Positions 35,536 through 44,088 of a stretch of 64,000 bases of DNA are shown here, in pieces. The position numbers and the translations under genes were made by a program. Source of the DNA: Saccharopolyspora gloriosae (lineage in GTDB: Bacteria; Actinomycetota; Actinomycetes; Mycobacteriales; Pseudonocardiaceae); the NCBI RefSeq assembly GCF_022828475.1, contig NZ_CP059557.1, positions 4,511,470 to 4,575,469 on the forward strand, in the 5' to 3' direction. The notes below the pieces were generated by a model. The model saw only the letters and a list, made by a program, of their open reading frames with translations, was not told the DNA's origin and made no database searches. Positions within the stretch are counted from its first letter, which is position 1; the number at the start of each line of letters is the position of its first letter.

Positions 35536-36411
35536 TCAGCCGCGAACCGTTGCCGTGAGCACCTGGTAGTGCAGTTCCTGGACGTCCTGCGAGGGGTCCA
35601 GGCCGAGTTCGCTGTCCAGGTTCAGGCGCAGTCGGTGGTAGATGTTGAGCGCATCGCTGCGCCTGCCACTGCGGTCGAGCGCCCGGATCAGCTGCGCGTG
35701 CAGCCACTCGTCGAAGGGATGCGTTTCCACCAGCGAGTGCAGCTCACCCAGCAGCTCTCGGTGCATGCCGAGCCGCATCTCCCCCTCGATCCGCAACTGC
35801 AGCGTGGCCATCTGGTGTTCACGCAGCTCCGCGACGTACGCGGACAGCTGTGACCCGTGGTTCACGTTGGCCAGCGGCGAACCGGACCACAGCGCGAGCG
35901 AGGCGCGCAGGTCGGCCACCGCTTCGTCGGGCCTGCCTTGTTCCAGGTGCCTCCTGCCGGATCTGCTCAACCGCTGGAACGACGCCAGATCCACCTGATC
36001 CGGGCGCACCCGCAAGGTGTAGCCGGGCGATCGCGTCACGACGAGCTGTTCGCCGTCATCGGCCAGCTGCTCGCGTTCGATCAATTTGCGCAGGTGGTAG
36101 ATGTAGGTCTGGATCGTGGTCAGCGCGCTGGGCGGCGGGTTCTCCCCCCACAACTCCTGGATCAGGGAGTCCGCGTAGACGACTTGGTTCGCCCGCAGCA
36201 CCAGCAGGGCCAGCACCTGACGCACCTTCGGCGCGCTCGGCGTGCACTCCCGTTCTCCGTCCACGACCTCCAACGGCCCCAGCACCCGGAACTCCGGGTC
36301 GCGGACGGCTTCTCGTTCATCCACGACCGAGGTCCCGGCCCCGGAAAAGGATAGGCCGGAGTCAAATTGTTTCACTCGAATCCCCCAGGATGAGTTGAAA
36401 TTCATATTCAC
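35536..36411 (-). CDS. SARP-family pathway activator
   Basis: A 291-aa Streptomyces antibiotic regulatory protein. An OmpR-like winged-helix domain (FRVLGPLEVVDGERECTPSA, QVLALLVLRANQVVYADSLI, TIQTYIYHLRKLI) is followed by a bacterial transcriptional activator (BTAD) helical domain with an HPFDEWLHAQLIRALDRSGR segment. Such proteins switch on antibiotic operons by binding heptamer repeats near the -35 region. The start may be GTG at 36411 or ATG at 36405. A 20-bp palindrome lies about 100 bp upstream. It is divergent from the SDR/LLM pair. Confidence 0.92.
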   Translation of the reverse strand: MNMNFNSSWGIRVKQFDSGLSFSGAGTSVVDEREAVRDPEFRVLGPLEVVDGERECTPSAPKVRQVLALLVLRANQVVYADSLIQELWGENPPPSALTTIQTYIYHLRKLIEREQLADDGEQLVVTRSPGYTLRVRPDQVDLASFQRLSRSGRRHLEQGRPDEAVADLRASLALWSGSPLANVNHGSQLSAYVAELREHQMATLQLRIEGEMRLGMHRELLGELHSLVETHPFDEWLHAQLIRALDRSGRRSDALNIYHRLRLNLDSELGLDPSQDVQELHYQVLTATVRG

Positions 36412-36509
36412 TTAACCGGTCATGCCGACCCCGCCCCTTGGGATCGGCACGACGCGATCGTATCTCACCGAACCGTTCGGCCGGCGAAAAAACACACACG
36501 CGAGACCAC

Positions 36510-36529
36510 TCGTCTTGCTCGCAAGACGA
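36510..36529. promoter_or_regulatory. Operator-like palindrome upstream of the SARP gene
   Basis: TCGTCTTGCTCGCAAGACGA: perfect 9-bp arms with a 2-nt centre, in the 490-bp divergent region between the SARP and SDR genes (36412-36901). That region contains no credible gene and is visibly richer in A+T than its surroundings. A weaker near-palindrome, CCGGACTTCAGTCCCGG, lies near 36746. These are the best candidates for control of the pathway activator. Confidence 0.5.
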
Positions 36530-36901
36530 ATAGCGCACCGCTTTAGCCGCGCTTCTCGGCCATCCGAATCGGAAATCCGACGACCTAGCTGAACACGGCG
36601 CAAACCATCGACTCGACCAGCCCTCGTGCAGACCAGACTACAGAGGGAAGCAAGCCGGACGATTGAGACGAACGAGTGAATCTTTCCGCAACCCGCGAAA
36701 CCTTCCCATCCCCGGACACACCGGAAAAACGAGGATTTAACATCCCCGGACTTCAGTCCCGGAGGAAGTTTGGCGGAAACACGACAGCCGGTTTCCGCAC
36801 CGCGCCGCTCCGAAACGACGACATCGAGTGGATCTCGGCCGATCCTTGAGCTGATGAAACCACGCTGAAGCGGTCCGAACCACTAGCACGAGGAATCCGC
36901 C

Positions 36902-37636
36902 ATGACGGGAAATCAGGTAGCCCTCATCACCGGTTCCGCGTCGGGCATCGGCGCGGGAATCGCACGTCGGCTCGCGGCTGACGGGATGCGCGTGGTCATC
37001 AACTCACGCTCCCCAGGCCCCGGCACCGACCTCGCGGAAAGCCTGCCGGGCGCGATCTACGTGCAGGCCGACGTGTCCGTTCCCGAGCAGGCCGAACGGC
37101 TCGTCGCGGAGACCGTCGAGCGGTGCGGCCGCTTGGACGCGCTGATCAACAACGCGGGAACGACGGAGGTCATCCCGCACGGTGATCTCGATTCGGCGAC
37201 CGTCGAAGTGTGGCGGCGAATACTGGACCTGAACGTGCTCGGAACCTGGCAGTTGTCCGCGATCGCCGCGTCGCACCTGAAGCATTCCGATTCCGGCACC
37301 ATCACGAACATCTCCTCGGTCGCCGGCAGCCGCCCGGCGGGAAGTTCCATTCCGTACGCCGTGAGCAAAGCGGCCATCGAGCACATGACTCGGTTGCTGG
37401 CAAAAGCACTCGGACCCCGAATCCGCGTCAACGCCGTCGCCCCCGGACTGATCGAAACCCCGTGGACCAGCGATGATCCGTTCTTCGCGGCCATCGCGGA
37501 AAAGGTTCGGGAAGCCACGCCGCTCGGCCGGGTCGGAAATCCCGAGGACGTCGCCGAAGCGGTCGCCGGCGTGCTCGCGGCCCGATACCTGACCGGCGCG
37601 GTGGTCCCGGTTGACGGCGGCGCGCATCTGATCTGA
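36902..37636 (+). CDS. SDR oxidoreductase (tailoring ketoreductase)
   Basis: A 244-aa classical SDR with the cofactor motif TGSASGIGAGIA, the NNAG motif (INNAGTTEV), catalytic Ser in NISSVAGSRP and Tyr/Lys in YAVSKAAIEH. It ends with the usual TGAVVPVDGG. It could reduce a keto group on the aglycone or a side chain, or the 4-keto group of the sugar; the sequence alone does not decide. Start ATG at 36902. It is followed 19 bp later by the F420-type oxidoreductase, probably as an operon. Confidence 0.82.
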   Translation: MTGNQVALITGSASGIGAGIARRLAADGMRVVINSRSPGPGTDLAESLPGAIYVQADVSVPEQAERLVAETVERCGRLDALINNAGTTEVIPHGDLDSATVEVWRRILDLNVLGTWQLSAIAASHLKHSDSGTITNISSVAGSRPAGSSIPYAVSKAAIEHMTRLLAKALGPRIRVNAVAPGLIETPWTSDDPFFAAIAEKVREATPLGRVGNPEDVAEAVAGVLAARYLTGAVVPVDGGAHLI

Positions 37637-37655
37637 CCACGACGAAAGCCGCAAC

Positions 37656-38693
37656 GTGATAGGGGCGCACCAGCACATGGAACTCGCCGTCAACCTGATA
37701 TTCAGCGATGCCGCCGCGCTGGCCGAGCGCGCGGAAGAACTCGGTTACGAACTCGCACTCGCACCCGAGGGGTACCGATCCGATGCGGCGAGCGTGCTCG
37801 GCCTGGTCGCGGGACGCACCCGGCGCATCGCGCTGGGCACGTGCGCGATGCAGATCCCGGCTCGGCCACCGGCCACCGCCGCGCTGACCGCGGCCACGCT
37901 CGACTCGATCTCGGGCGGCAGGCTGCGGCTCGGGCTGGGGGTCTCGAACCCGGACGTCTCGGAGGGCTGGTACGGCGTGCCGTTCGAGCGGCCGCTCGAG
38001 CGGACCAGGGAATACGTCGAGATCGTCCGCGCCGCACTGCGCGGCGACCCGGTCACCTACCAGGGCAGGCACTTCCGGCTTCCGGCCGGAGGGCGCCAGG
38101 CGGCGCCGCTGCACCTCTACACCGCCGGGCACCGACCGGACCTGCCCATCTACTTGGCCGCGGTCGGTCCGGCGAACCTGCGGCTGGCCGGTGAGATCGC
38201 GGACGGCTGGCTCGGTGCCTTCGTATCTCCGGAGGCCGTGGCGGACGCGTGCCGGCACATCGAGCGTGGACGCGCCCGCCGGGGCGGCGAGCTGCCCGAC
38301 TTCGCCGTCATTCCCTGCGTCCCGGCGGCCGTGGACACGGATCCGGGTGAGGCCGCCGACCGACTTCGCGGCCAGTACGGGTACTTGATGGGCATCGGCG
38401 ACCGGGACACCAACATCTACTGTGGACTGGCGCGCAGGCTCGGCTTCGCCGAGGCCGTGGACCGAATCCACGAACACGTCGCCGCCGGGGACCACGCGGC
38501 CGCGGCGGCCGCGGTGCCGTTCGAACTGATCAACGCCACGGCGCTGCTCGGGCCGACGGAGCGCATCGCGGCCCGGTTGGCCGAATATCGGGACGCGGGC
38601 GCGACGACGGTGAGCATCATGGTCTCGGCCGCCGACACCGATCTCGCCGGACGCCTCCAGATCTTGGAAACCTGCGCGGCCGCGGCCGCATGA
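37656..38693 (+). CDS. LLM-class (probably F420-dependent) oxidoreductase
   Basis: A 345-aa luciferase-like TIM-barrel protein (ALAPEGYRSDAASVLGLVAG, IALGTCAMQIPARPPA, DSISGGRLRLGLGVSNP). The pattern is that of F420H2-dependent hydride-transfer enzymes in actinobacteria, such as reductases of quinones or enones in antibiotic pathways; FMN dependence cannot be excluded. The start is GTG 37656, or ATG 37677 which lies closer to the conserved MELAVNL. It is in an operon with the SDR and ends at a strong hairpin. Confidence 0.82.
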   Translation: MIGAHQHMELAVNLIFSDAAALAERAEELGYELALAPEGYRSDAASVLGLVAGRTRRIALGTCAMQIPARPPATAALTAATLDSISGGRLRLGLGVSNPDVSEGWYGVPFERPLERTREYVEIVRAALRGDPVTYQGRHFRLPAGGRQAAPLHLYTAGHRPDLPIYLAAVGPANLRLAGEIADGWLGAFVSPEAVADACRHIERGRARRGGELPDFAVIPCVPAAVDTDPGEAADRLRGQYGYLMGIGDRDTNIYCGLARRLGFAEAVDRIHEHVAAGDHAAAAAAVPFELINATALLGPTERIAARLAEYRDAGATTVSIMVSAADTDLAGRLQILETCAAAAA

Positions 38694-38706
38694 CCCGTGA
38701 GCGTGA

Positions 38707-38741
38707 GAGGTGGGCGATACCGCACCGGTATCGCCCACCTC
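38707..38741. terminator. Bidirectional terminator hairpin
   Basis: Perfect 15-bp arms GAGGTGGGCGATACC (38707-38721) and GGTATCGCCCACCTC (38727-38741) with a 5-nt loop, between the converging LLM oxidoreductase and quinone reductase genes. Confidence 0.82.
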
Positions 38742-38757
38742 GTCGTCGCACCGGTGC

Positions 38758-39666
38758 TCACTCACCGACCAGCACGACGACCTTGCCCTTGCCGTGCCCC
38801 GTTTCGACATCCCGGTGCGCCTGCGCCGCGTGTTCCAGGTCGAAGGTCGACCGCACGTGCAGCCGCAGCTCCCCCCGCTGGTGGAGATCGACGAGCTCCG
38901 CGAGGCGCTGAGCGGAGCGCTCGGCGCGGATTCCCCGCGCCCCGAGCTGCTCGGCGAGATCGTGGTCGACCAGCGTCGCGACGCGGTCGGGGATGGAGAC
39001 CAGGTCGATCGAATCCCGCAGGGCTTGCCCGCCGGCCCCGTCGAGCACCGCGTCCACACCTCCCGGGGCGAGCGCTCTGACTCGGTCCACCAGCCCGTCG
39101 CCGTAAGTCACCGGCACGGCACCGAGTTCCTTGAGGTACGCGTGGTTGGCCTCGCTCGCGGTTCCGATCACGGTCGCCCCCCACGCCTTCGCGAGCTGCA
39201 CCGCCACGGTGCCGACCCCTCCCGCTGCCGCGTGGATCAGCACCGTGGTCCCGGACCCGACCCCGAGTTCGTGCAACGCGGTGTAAGCGGTCTGCCCGGA
39301 CGCCGAGAGCGAGCCCGCCACCTCCCACGTCATCGACGAGGGCTTGCGCACCGCCGCCGTCTCGTCGACGACCACGTACTCCGCGAGTCCGGACATGAAG
39401 ACCCAGCCCAGCACCTCGTCACCGACGGCGAAACCGGTGACTTCGGCACCGACCTCGTCCACCACCCCGGCGTACTCGTTGCCGATCTGCTGCGGGAACT
39501 CGACCGGGAATCCGGGCCAGCCTTGGCGCACGCCGGTGTCGAACGGCTGCACCCCGGCGGCCCGCACCCGCACCCGCAGCTGGCGCGGTCCGGGTCGCGG
39601 GTCGTCGAGTTCGACGACCCGAAGCACCTCCGGTGGCCCGTTCTCTTCAAACACCACGGCTTTCAC
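38758..39666 (-). CDS. Zinc-free MDR quinone/enoyl reductase
   Basis: A 302-aa NADPH-dependent medium-chain reductase of the quinone oxidoreductase type. It has an N-terminal GroES-like domain without zinc ligands and the cofactor motif HAAAGGVGTVAVQLAK near residue 142. Homologues in polyketide clusters include the ActVI-ORF2 enoyl reductase, while others are stress quinone reductases. A SoxR-box promoter 80-100 bp upstream favours a role in handling the redox-active product, but a biosynthetic role is not excluded. GTG start at 39666. Confidence 0.85.
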   Translation of the reverse strand: MKAVVFEENGPPEVLRVVELDDPRPGPRQLRVRVRAAGVQPFDTGVRQGWPGFPVEFPQQIGNEYAGVVDEVGAEVTGFAVGDEVLGWVFMSGLAEYVVVDETAAVRKPSSMTWEVAGSLSASGQTAYTALHELGVGSGTTVLIHAAAGGVGTVAVQLAKAWGATVIGTASEANHAYLKELGAVPVTYGDGLVDRVRALAPGGVDAVLDGAGGQALRDSIDLVSIPDRVATLVDHDLAEQLGARGIRAERSAQRLAELVDLHQRGELRLHVRSTFDLEHAAQAHRDVETGHGKGKVVVLVGE

Positions 39667-39739
39667 CGTTCAACACCTCCGGCCCCTCCGGTGGAACACC
39701 GCCGAGCGCAGCGCGCGGCCGGCGACAGGATCAACTACC

Positions 39740-39770
39740 ACCGTAAAAGCTCAAGTGCAGTTGAGGTCAA
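39740..39770 (-). promoter_or_regulatory. SoxR-box promoter of the quinone reductase gene
   Basis: On the minus strand, TTGACC (39770-39765) and TACGGT (39745-39740) are separated by 19 bp. The palindrome GCTCAAGTGCAGTTGAGG (39749-39766, plus-strand view) fills the spacer. It matches the known E. coli SoxR box CCTCAAGTTAACTTGAGG in the outer arms CTCAA-N6-TTGAG. The long 19-bp spacer is typical of MerR-activated promoters. The rest of the 258-bp gap to the methyltransferase gene holds nothing else obvious. Confidence 0.72.
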
Positions 39771-39924
39771 CCGATCCGGGCGCCGCCTCCAGCGTTCCTC
39801 CAGCTGTTCCGTCCCGAGAGGTCGGGAACACCGCGACTCGAAGCGGTGTCGAGCACGCCACGAGCACCGGCGAACACCATCCGGGTATCAGCACAACCGA
39901 GGCGACGGCGGAGGTTCGGCGATC

Positions 39925-40749
39925 GTGACCGACAAACACGCGATGACCCCTGACGAGGTCGGGGAGTACTACGACGACCGGAGCTGGCTCTACGAGATGT
40001 TCATGGGCCACAACCTGCACATCGGCTTCTGGGACGACGACGATCCGGACGCCGATCCGAAGGACCGCCTGACCGATGTGCTGCTCGGCGAGCTGGACTT
40101 GGGTGCGGGCGATCGACTGCTCGACGTCGGCTGCGGTCCTGGAAGGCCCGCGATCCGAGCGGCGCAGCGCACCGGTGCCGAGGTCGTCGGCATCACGGTC
40201 AGCTCCGAACAGGTCGAGACCGGCAACCGGCTCGCGGCGGAAGCCGAACTCGCCGGCCGCGTCCGATTCGAGCACGCCGACGCGATGCGGCTGCCCTACC
40301 CCGACGCGTCGTTCGACGCGGCCTGGGCCGTGGAGTCGATCATGTACTTGTCGGACCGCCCTGCCGCGGTGCGCGAGATTCGCCGTGTGCTGCGCCCGGG
40401 CGGCGTGTTCGTGCTCTCCGACTACACCGAACGCACCGTGCTCACCCCGGATCAGCGGGCGGTGCTGGCCGACGGGTTCACCGTCGACTCGTTGCCGACC
40501 GAACAGGGGTACCGGCGGATGATCGAGGAAGCCGGGCTGACCGTGCTGCGGACCACCGACGCGACCGCGCAGCTGCGTCGCTCGGTGGAGCGGACCGAAC
40601 AGATCGTCGGCGAGAACCACGACCGCATCGTCGAGCGAGGCGGAGCGGATTTCGCCGCGGAGTTCCAGGGCATGATCGCGCAGGTGATCGCGCTGGAACG
40701 GGAGCAACTCGGTTACGCGATCGTGAAATCGGCCAAGGCAGCGCGATGA
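39925..40749 (+). CDS. SAM-dependent methyltransferase (RebM-like)
   Basis: A 274-aa class I methyltransferase. The N-terminal motif EVGEYYDDRSWLYEMFMGHN precedes motif I (LLDVGCGPGRPAIRAA), then an ADAMRLPYPDASFDAAWAVE acidic region. The pattern is that of sugar or small-molecule O/N-methyltransferases such as RebM. It could methylate the amino or hydroxyl group of the sugar, or a phenol of the aglycone. GTG start at 39925 with CGGAGG upstream. Its stop overlaps the next gene start. Confidence 0.86.
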   Translation: MTDKHAMTPDEVGEYYDDRSWLYEMFMGHNLHIGFWDDDDPDADPKDRLTDVLLGELDLGAGDRLLDVGCGPGRPAIRAAQRTGAEVVGITVSSEQVETGNRLAAEAELAGRVRFEHADAMRLPYPDASFDAAWAVESIMYLSDRPAAVREIRRVLRPGGVFVLSDYTERTVLTPDQRAVLADGFTVDSLPTEQGYRRMIEEAGLTVLRTTDATAQLRRSVERTEQIVGENHDRIVERGGADFAAEFQGMIAQVIALEREQLGYAIVKSAKAAR

Positions 40750-41837
40750 TGGACCAGCTCACCCGCGCCACCGAGCTCGCCGCGACGAACGCGGCGGCCG
40801 CGGATCACCACCGCCGCCTCGACGATGAGGTCGTGGCGGGTCTCGTCGCGGCGGGGTTCCCGGCCCACTTCGTGCCCGCCGAGTTCGGCGGACGCGACGG
40901 CACCTTCCGGGATCTGGTGCGCGACGTCGCCCGGATCGGCGCCGCCTGCTCCTCCGCGGCGTGGTACGGGTCGCTGGGCGCAGCGGTCGGCCGTATCGCC
41001 GGGTTCCTGCCCCGCGCCGGGCGCGACCTGCTCTGGGCGGACGGGCCGGACGTGTTGCTGGCAGGTGCGCTGGTCCCCTCCGGTCGTGCGGAGCGGGTTC
41101 CCGGCGGATGGCGGCTCAGCGGACGGTGGCCCTACGTCAGTGCCGTCGAGCACGCCGCCTGGACGCTGGCCCGCAGCACCGAGTTCCGAGGGGAGCAAGC
41201 GGTGGAGAGCCGTTTCTTCCTGCTGCCGCGAAATTCCTACCGCACCACCGACTCCTGGCGCAGCGCCGGGATGCGCGCCACCGCCAGCAACGATCTGCAC
41301 GCCGCGGACGTGTTCGTCGCCGAGGAATGTTCGTTCCCCGCCGACGACGTGCTGGCCGGCTGCGGGCCGCGGGACGAACCGCCTCGACCGGCGGTGCCGC
41401 TGCGCGCGGTCAACGGGCTCTCGTTCGCCGCGCCGATGCTCGGTGCGGCCCGCGGCGCGCTGGCCGGTTGGTGGGACCTCGCCGCGGCACGTCCCGCCGA
41501 GCAGGCGCAGGCGGCGACCGAGGGCGAGATGGCGGTCGTGCGTGCGGAATGCGAGATCGACGCCGCGGAACTGCTGCTCGATCGGGTCGCCGAGATCGCC
41601 GACGCAGGGCACGTCACGCAGCGCGCAACGCTGCGGTCGATGCGGGACTGCGCCATGTCCGCCGAGCTGCTGACGACCGCCATCAACCGGCTGGTGCGCT
41701 CGGCGGGGACGCGCGGTCAGGACGACACCTGCCGGTTGCACCGGTTCGCGCGGGACGTGACCGCGGCCGGGACGCACACCATGCTGCGGTTCGGTCCGGC
41801 TGCGGCGGCGTGGGCCGGAAACGGGCGCCACGACTGA
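40746..41837 (+). CDS. Flavin-dependent monooxygenase, acyl-CoA-dehydrogenase fold
   Basis: A 363-aa oxygenase component of the HpaH/HsaA/ActVA-ORF5 type. The N-terminal helical domain has PAHFVPAEFGGRDGTFRDLV, the middle beta domain GGWRLSGRWPYVSAVEHAAW, and a four-helix C-terminal domain follows. Such enzymes hydroxylate aromatic rings, often to quinones, with reduced FMN supplied by a separate reductase. The reductase at 32555 is the natural partner. The ATG at 40746 overlaps the methyltransferase stop by 4 bp, so the two are coupled. Confidence 0.86.
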   Translation: MMDQLTRATELAATNAAAADHHRRLDDEVVAGLVAAGFPAHFVPAEFGGRDGTFRDLVRDVARIGAACSSAAWYGSLGAAVGRIAGFLPRAGRDLLWADGPDVLLAGALVPSGRAERVPGGWRLSGRWPYVSAVEHAAWTLARSTEFRGEQAVESRFFLLPRNSYRTTDSWRSAGMRATASNDLHAADVFVAEECSFPADDVLAGCGPRDEPPRPAVPLRAVNGLSFAAPMLGAARGALAGWWDLAAARPAEQAQAATEGEMAVVRAECEIDAAELLLDRVAEIADAGHVTQRATLRSMRDCAMSAELLTTAINRLVRSAGTRGQDDTCRLHRFARDVTAAGTHTMLRFGPAAAAWAGNGRHD

Positions 41838-41906
41838 CTTCTCCGCATCGGGGTCCTCCTTGAACGGAGCCCGGTGCGGTGGTGCCGATGACGATCCCGG
41901 ACATGC

Positions 41907-41941
41907 CGCAGCGGTGGCGCCTCACCGGCGCCACCGCTGCG
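41907..41941. terminator. Bidirectional terminator hairpin
   Basis: Perfect 15-bp arms (41907-41921 and 41927-41941, core GCAGCGGTGGCGCC) with the loop TCACC, between the converging monooxygenase and secreted-protein genes. Confidence 0.82.
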
Positions 41942-41956
41942 CGCACAACGGGTGGA

Positions 41957-42592
41957 TCAGCCCTGCTCGGTCGCCTGGACCGCCGTCGTGGTGAACCGCA
42001 CCGGCTTCTTCGGGTCCGGGTAGCACTGCAGGTCGCCGACCTGGCCGTTGCTCGGATCCTCGCTCGTCCAGCGGAAACCGGGATCGTCGTAGCTGGTACC
42101 CGCCGGAGCCGTCACCAGTTCTCCCTCCGCGGGGGCGACCAGTTCCACCACCAGATCGGGCAGGTCCGCGTCCTCATCGGCGACGAACGGCCCGGTGGCG
42201 TCCAAGATGAGGCGATCCCCCTCGACCTGGACGTTCTGCTGCGAGTCGCCGAGGTTCGAGCCGCCGACGAGCTCGTAACCGGCGACCTCGGCGTCCGCAG
42301 GCAGCGTGAACACCATCCGCACATCCCAGACCTGCTTGTTGAACTGCGGTAACGGGTTGATCGGCTCCGAGTCGAACTTGACGGTGAAGTGCTCGCCCGG
42401 CTGCACCTGGGCCGGGGCGGTGACGTCGTAACCGCGCTCGTAGTCGAGCACGAACGGCTCACCGTCGACCTCGGTCGGGCACAGGTAGGGCACGGCCGTG
42501 GCGGCGGTGCCTGCCTGCGCGGCCGGTGCCAGGAACGCACCGGCGGTGGCGAGCACGAACAGTCCGGCGGCGCTGCTGAGTTTCTTGTTCAC
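41957..42592 (-). CDS. Secreted protein of unknown function
   Basis: A 211-aa protein with a clear Sec signal peptide: MNKK, a hydrophobic stretch to about residue 23, and a likely cleavage after AQA near residue 27. The mature part is acidic and beta-rich in appearance. It has two cysteines, one near each end (PYLCPTEV and LQCYPDP), that could form a disulfide. I do not recognise the family. It sits inside the polyketide cluster between the tailoring oxygenase and the glycosyltransferase. It may be a passenger or an extracellular accessory. Confidence 0.72.
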   Translation of the reverse strand: MNKKLSSAAGLFVLATAGAFLAPAAQAGTAATAVPYLCPTEVDGEPFVLDYERGYDVTAPAQVQPGEHFTVKFDSEPINPLPQFNKQVWDVRMVFTLPADAEVAGYELVGGSNLGDSQQNVQVEGDRLILDATGPFVADEDADLPDLVVELVAPAEGELVTAPAGTSYDDPGFRWTSEDPSNGQVGDLQCYPDPKKPVRFTTTAVQATEQG

Positions 42593-42722
42593 GTGCGCAT
42601 GTCCTTTCTCGATGGTGCAGGCGACCCGGTCCGGGTCGCACGATCATGGGCCTCCCGCCGAGCGCGGGACGCCTGCTCGGATTGCTGGGGCGCGGTTCGG
42701 TGCCGACGGCGCCCGGCGCGGT

Positions 42723-43862
42723 TCACCCCCGCGTCGCCGCCAGCTCTTCCAGAACCCCGGTCACTTCGGCGGGAGTCGGCATCGCCGCGTTCTCCGCCGC
42801 CACCTCCTGCGCCCGGTCCCGGTAGGTGAGGTCGTTCACCACTTCGGTCGCCGCCTCGACGATCGCCTCCGCGGAATCCGCGCCGGGCTGGATCGTCTTC
42901 GCCGCGCCGAACGAGCTGAGCCTGTCGGCGTAGTCGACCACGTTCGGCAGGTACGGGATGAGCACCTGCGGCACGCCGTTGGCCATCGCCGTGAGCATCG
43001 TGTTCCCGCCCGCGTGGTGGACCAGCAGGTCGGTCGTGCGGACCACCACGTCCAGCGGAATCCAACCGGCGTGCACGTTCTCCGGCAGCGATCCGAGGTC
43101 GGTGGCGATGTCGTCCGGTGCGGCCACCAGCAGTTCGACGTCCAGCTTCGACACCTTGCGCACCAGCCCGTCCAGGACCTCGAAGTCGTACTCCTTGGTG
43201 ACCCGGCTGCCCGCGGTCACCAGTAGCCGCGGGCGCGTGCCGCGCCGGTACATCCACGGTTCGATGCGGCGTTGGCTGCTGACGGGGATGTAGCGCATCG
43301 GCTGGCAATCGGCCGCGTCGGCCCGCCGCAGGCTCGGCGGGCAGACGTCCACGAACAGGTCCGGCCGCGGCAGGTCGTCCAGCCCGAGCTCCGCGAGCTC
43401 CGGCCCCAGTTCCGCGGCCGCGGCGAGGTCGAGCACGCGCGGCTCGCCCATGTCGATGGCGTGCTTGACGTGCGGCACACCGAGCTTCGCCGCGATCAGC
43501 GGCGCGGAGTACGACAGCGCTCCGCCGACGACGACGTCGGGCCGCCAGTCCTCGGTGAGCTGGGTGAGCGCGGGGAGGCTGTGCGCCGCGAACCGGCCGA
43601 AGCCGCGACCGTTGAAGATCAGCCGCTCGTGCGGGTCCTTCGGCAGGGTCAACGGCGTGCCCAGCCGGTCGGCGAACATGAAGTCCATCATCGTCTTGTC
43701 GGTCGCCGCCACCGCCGGAAGACCGGTGCTGGTCACGGTCGGGACGGTGTTCTCAGGGGTGGCGACCAACACTTCGTGGCCGGCGTTTCGCACGGCGAGG
43801 GCCAGCGGAGTCACGGCGAAGATGACCCCGCCGCTGCCGCCTGCAACAAAGAGAACTCGCAT
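42723..43862 (-). CDS. Antibiotic glycosyltransferase (GT1, GT-B fold)
   Basis: A 379-aa glycosyltransferase with the N-terminal acceptor-domain motif MRVLFVAGGSGGVIFAVTPL and the C-terminal nucleotide-sugar motif VHHAGGNTMLTAMANGVPQV, where HHAGGNT is the GT1 signature. It probably attaches the deoxysugar made by the cluster to the aglycone. The N-terminus resembles the GTs of granaticin/medermycin-type clusters, some of which form C-glycosides, but O- versus C-linkage cannot be told from sequence. ATG start at 43862. It is divergent from the exporter gene. Confidence 0.9.
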   Translation of the reverse strand: MRVLFVAGGSGGVIFAVTPLALAVRNAGHEVLVATPENTVPTVTSTGLPAVAATDKTMMDFMFADRLGTPLTLPKDPHERLIFNGRGFGRFAAHSLPALTQLTEDWRPDVVVGGALSYSAPLIAAKLGVPHVKHAIDMGEPRVLDLAAAAELGPELAELGLDDLPRPDLFVDVCPPSLRRADAADCQPMRYIPVSSQRRIEPWMYRRGTRPRLLVTAGSRVTKEYDFEVLDGLVRKVSKLDVELLVAAPDDIATDLGSLPENVHAGWIPLDVVVRTTDLLVHHAGGNTMLTAMANGVPQVLIPYLPNVVDYADRLSSFGAAKTIQPGADSAEAIVEAATEVVNDLTYRDRAQEVAAENAAMPTPAEVTGVLEELAATRG

Positions 43863-43938
43863 TCCCCCACGGTCGTCGGGACCGCTCCAGCGTCACTCGA
43901 AAGCACCTCGACGACGCGCCGAACGGCGTGCCCGAACC

Positions 43939-43969
43939 TTGACCTCGACTTTGCTTGAGGTAGCAGACT
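43939..43969 (+). promoter_or_regulatory. SoxR-box promoter of the MFS exporter
   Basis: TTGACC (43939-43944) followed by a 19-bp spacer and CAGACT (43964-43969). The palindrome CCTCGACTTTGCTTGAGG (43943-43960) matches 5 of 6 positions in the outer arms of the E. coli SoxR box. It lies in the 226-bp divergent region between the glycosyltransferase and MFS genes and points towards MFS. It shares the TTGACCTC(A/G)ACT start with the other two boxes. Confidence 0.66.
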
Positions 43970-44088
43970 CCCGTCCGGGGGCGGCTCCATGCGCCCCCGC
44001 ACTGGGGATGACGACCTTTCCAAGGGGGACTTCACATGACGCCGACCAGACTCGTCCGGGCCAGGTACGGAGCGCCAGGTGATCGAGG

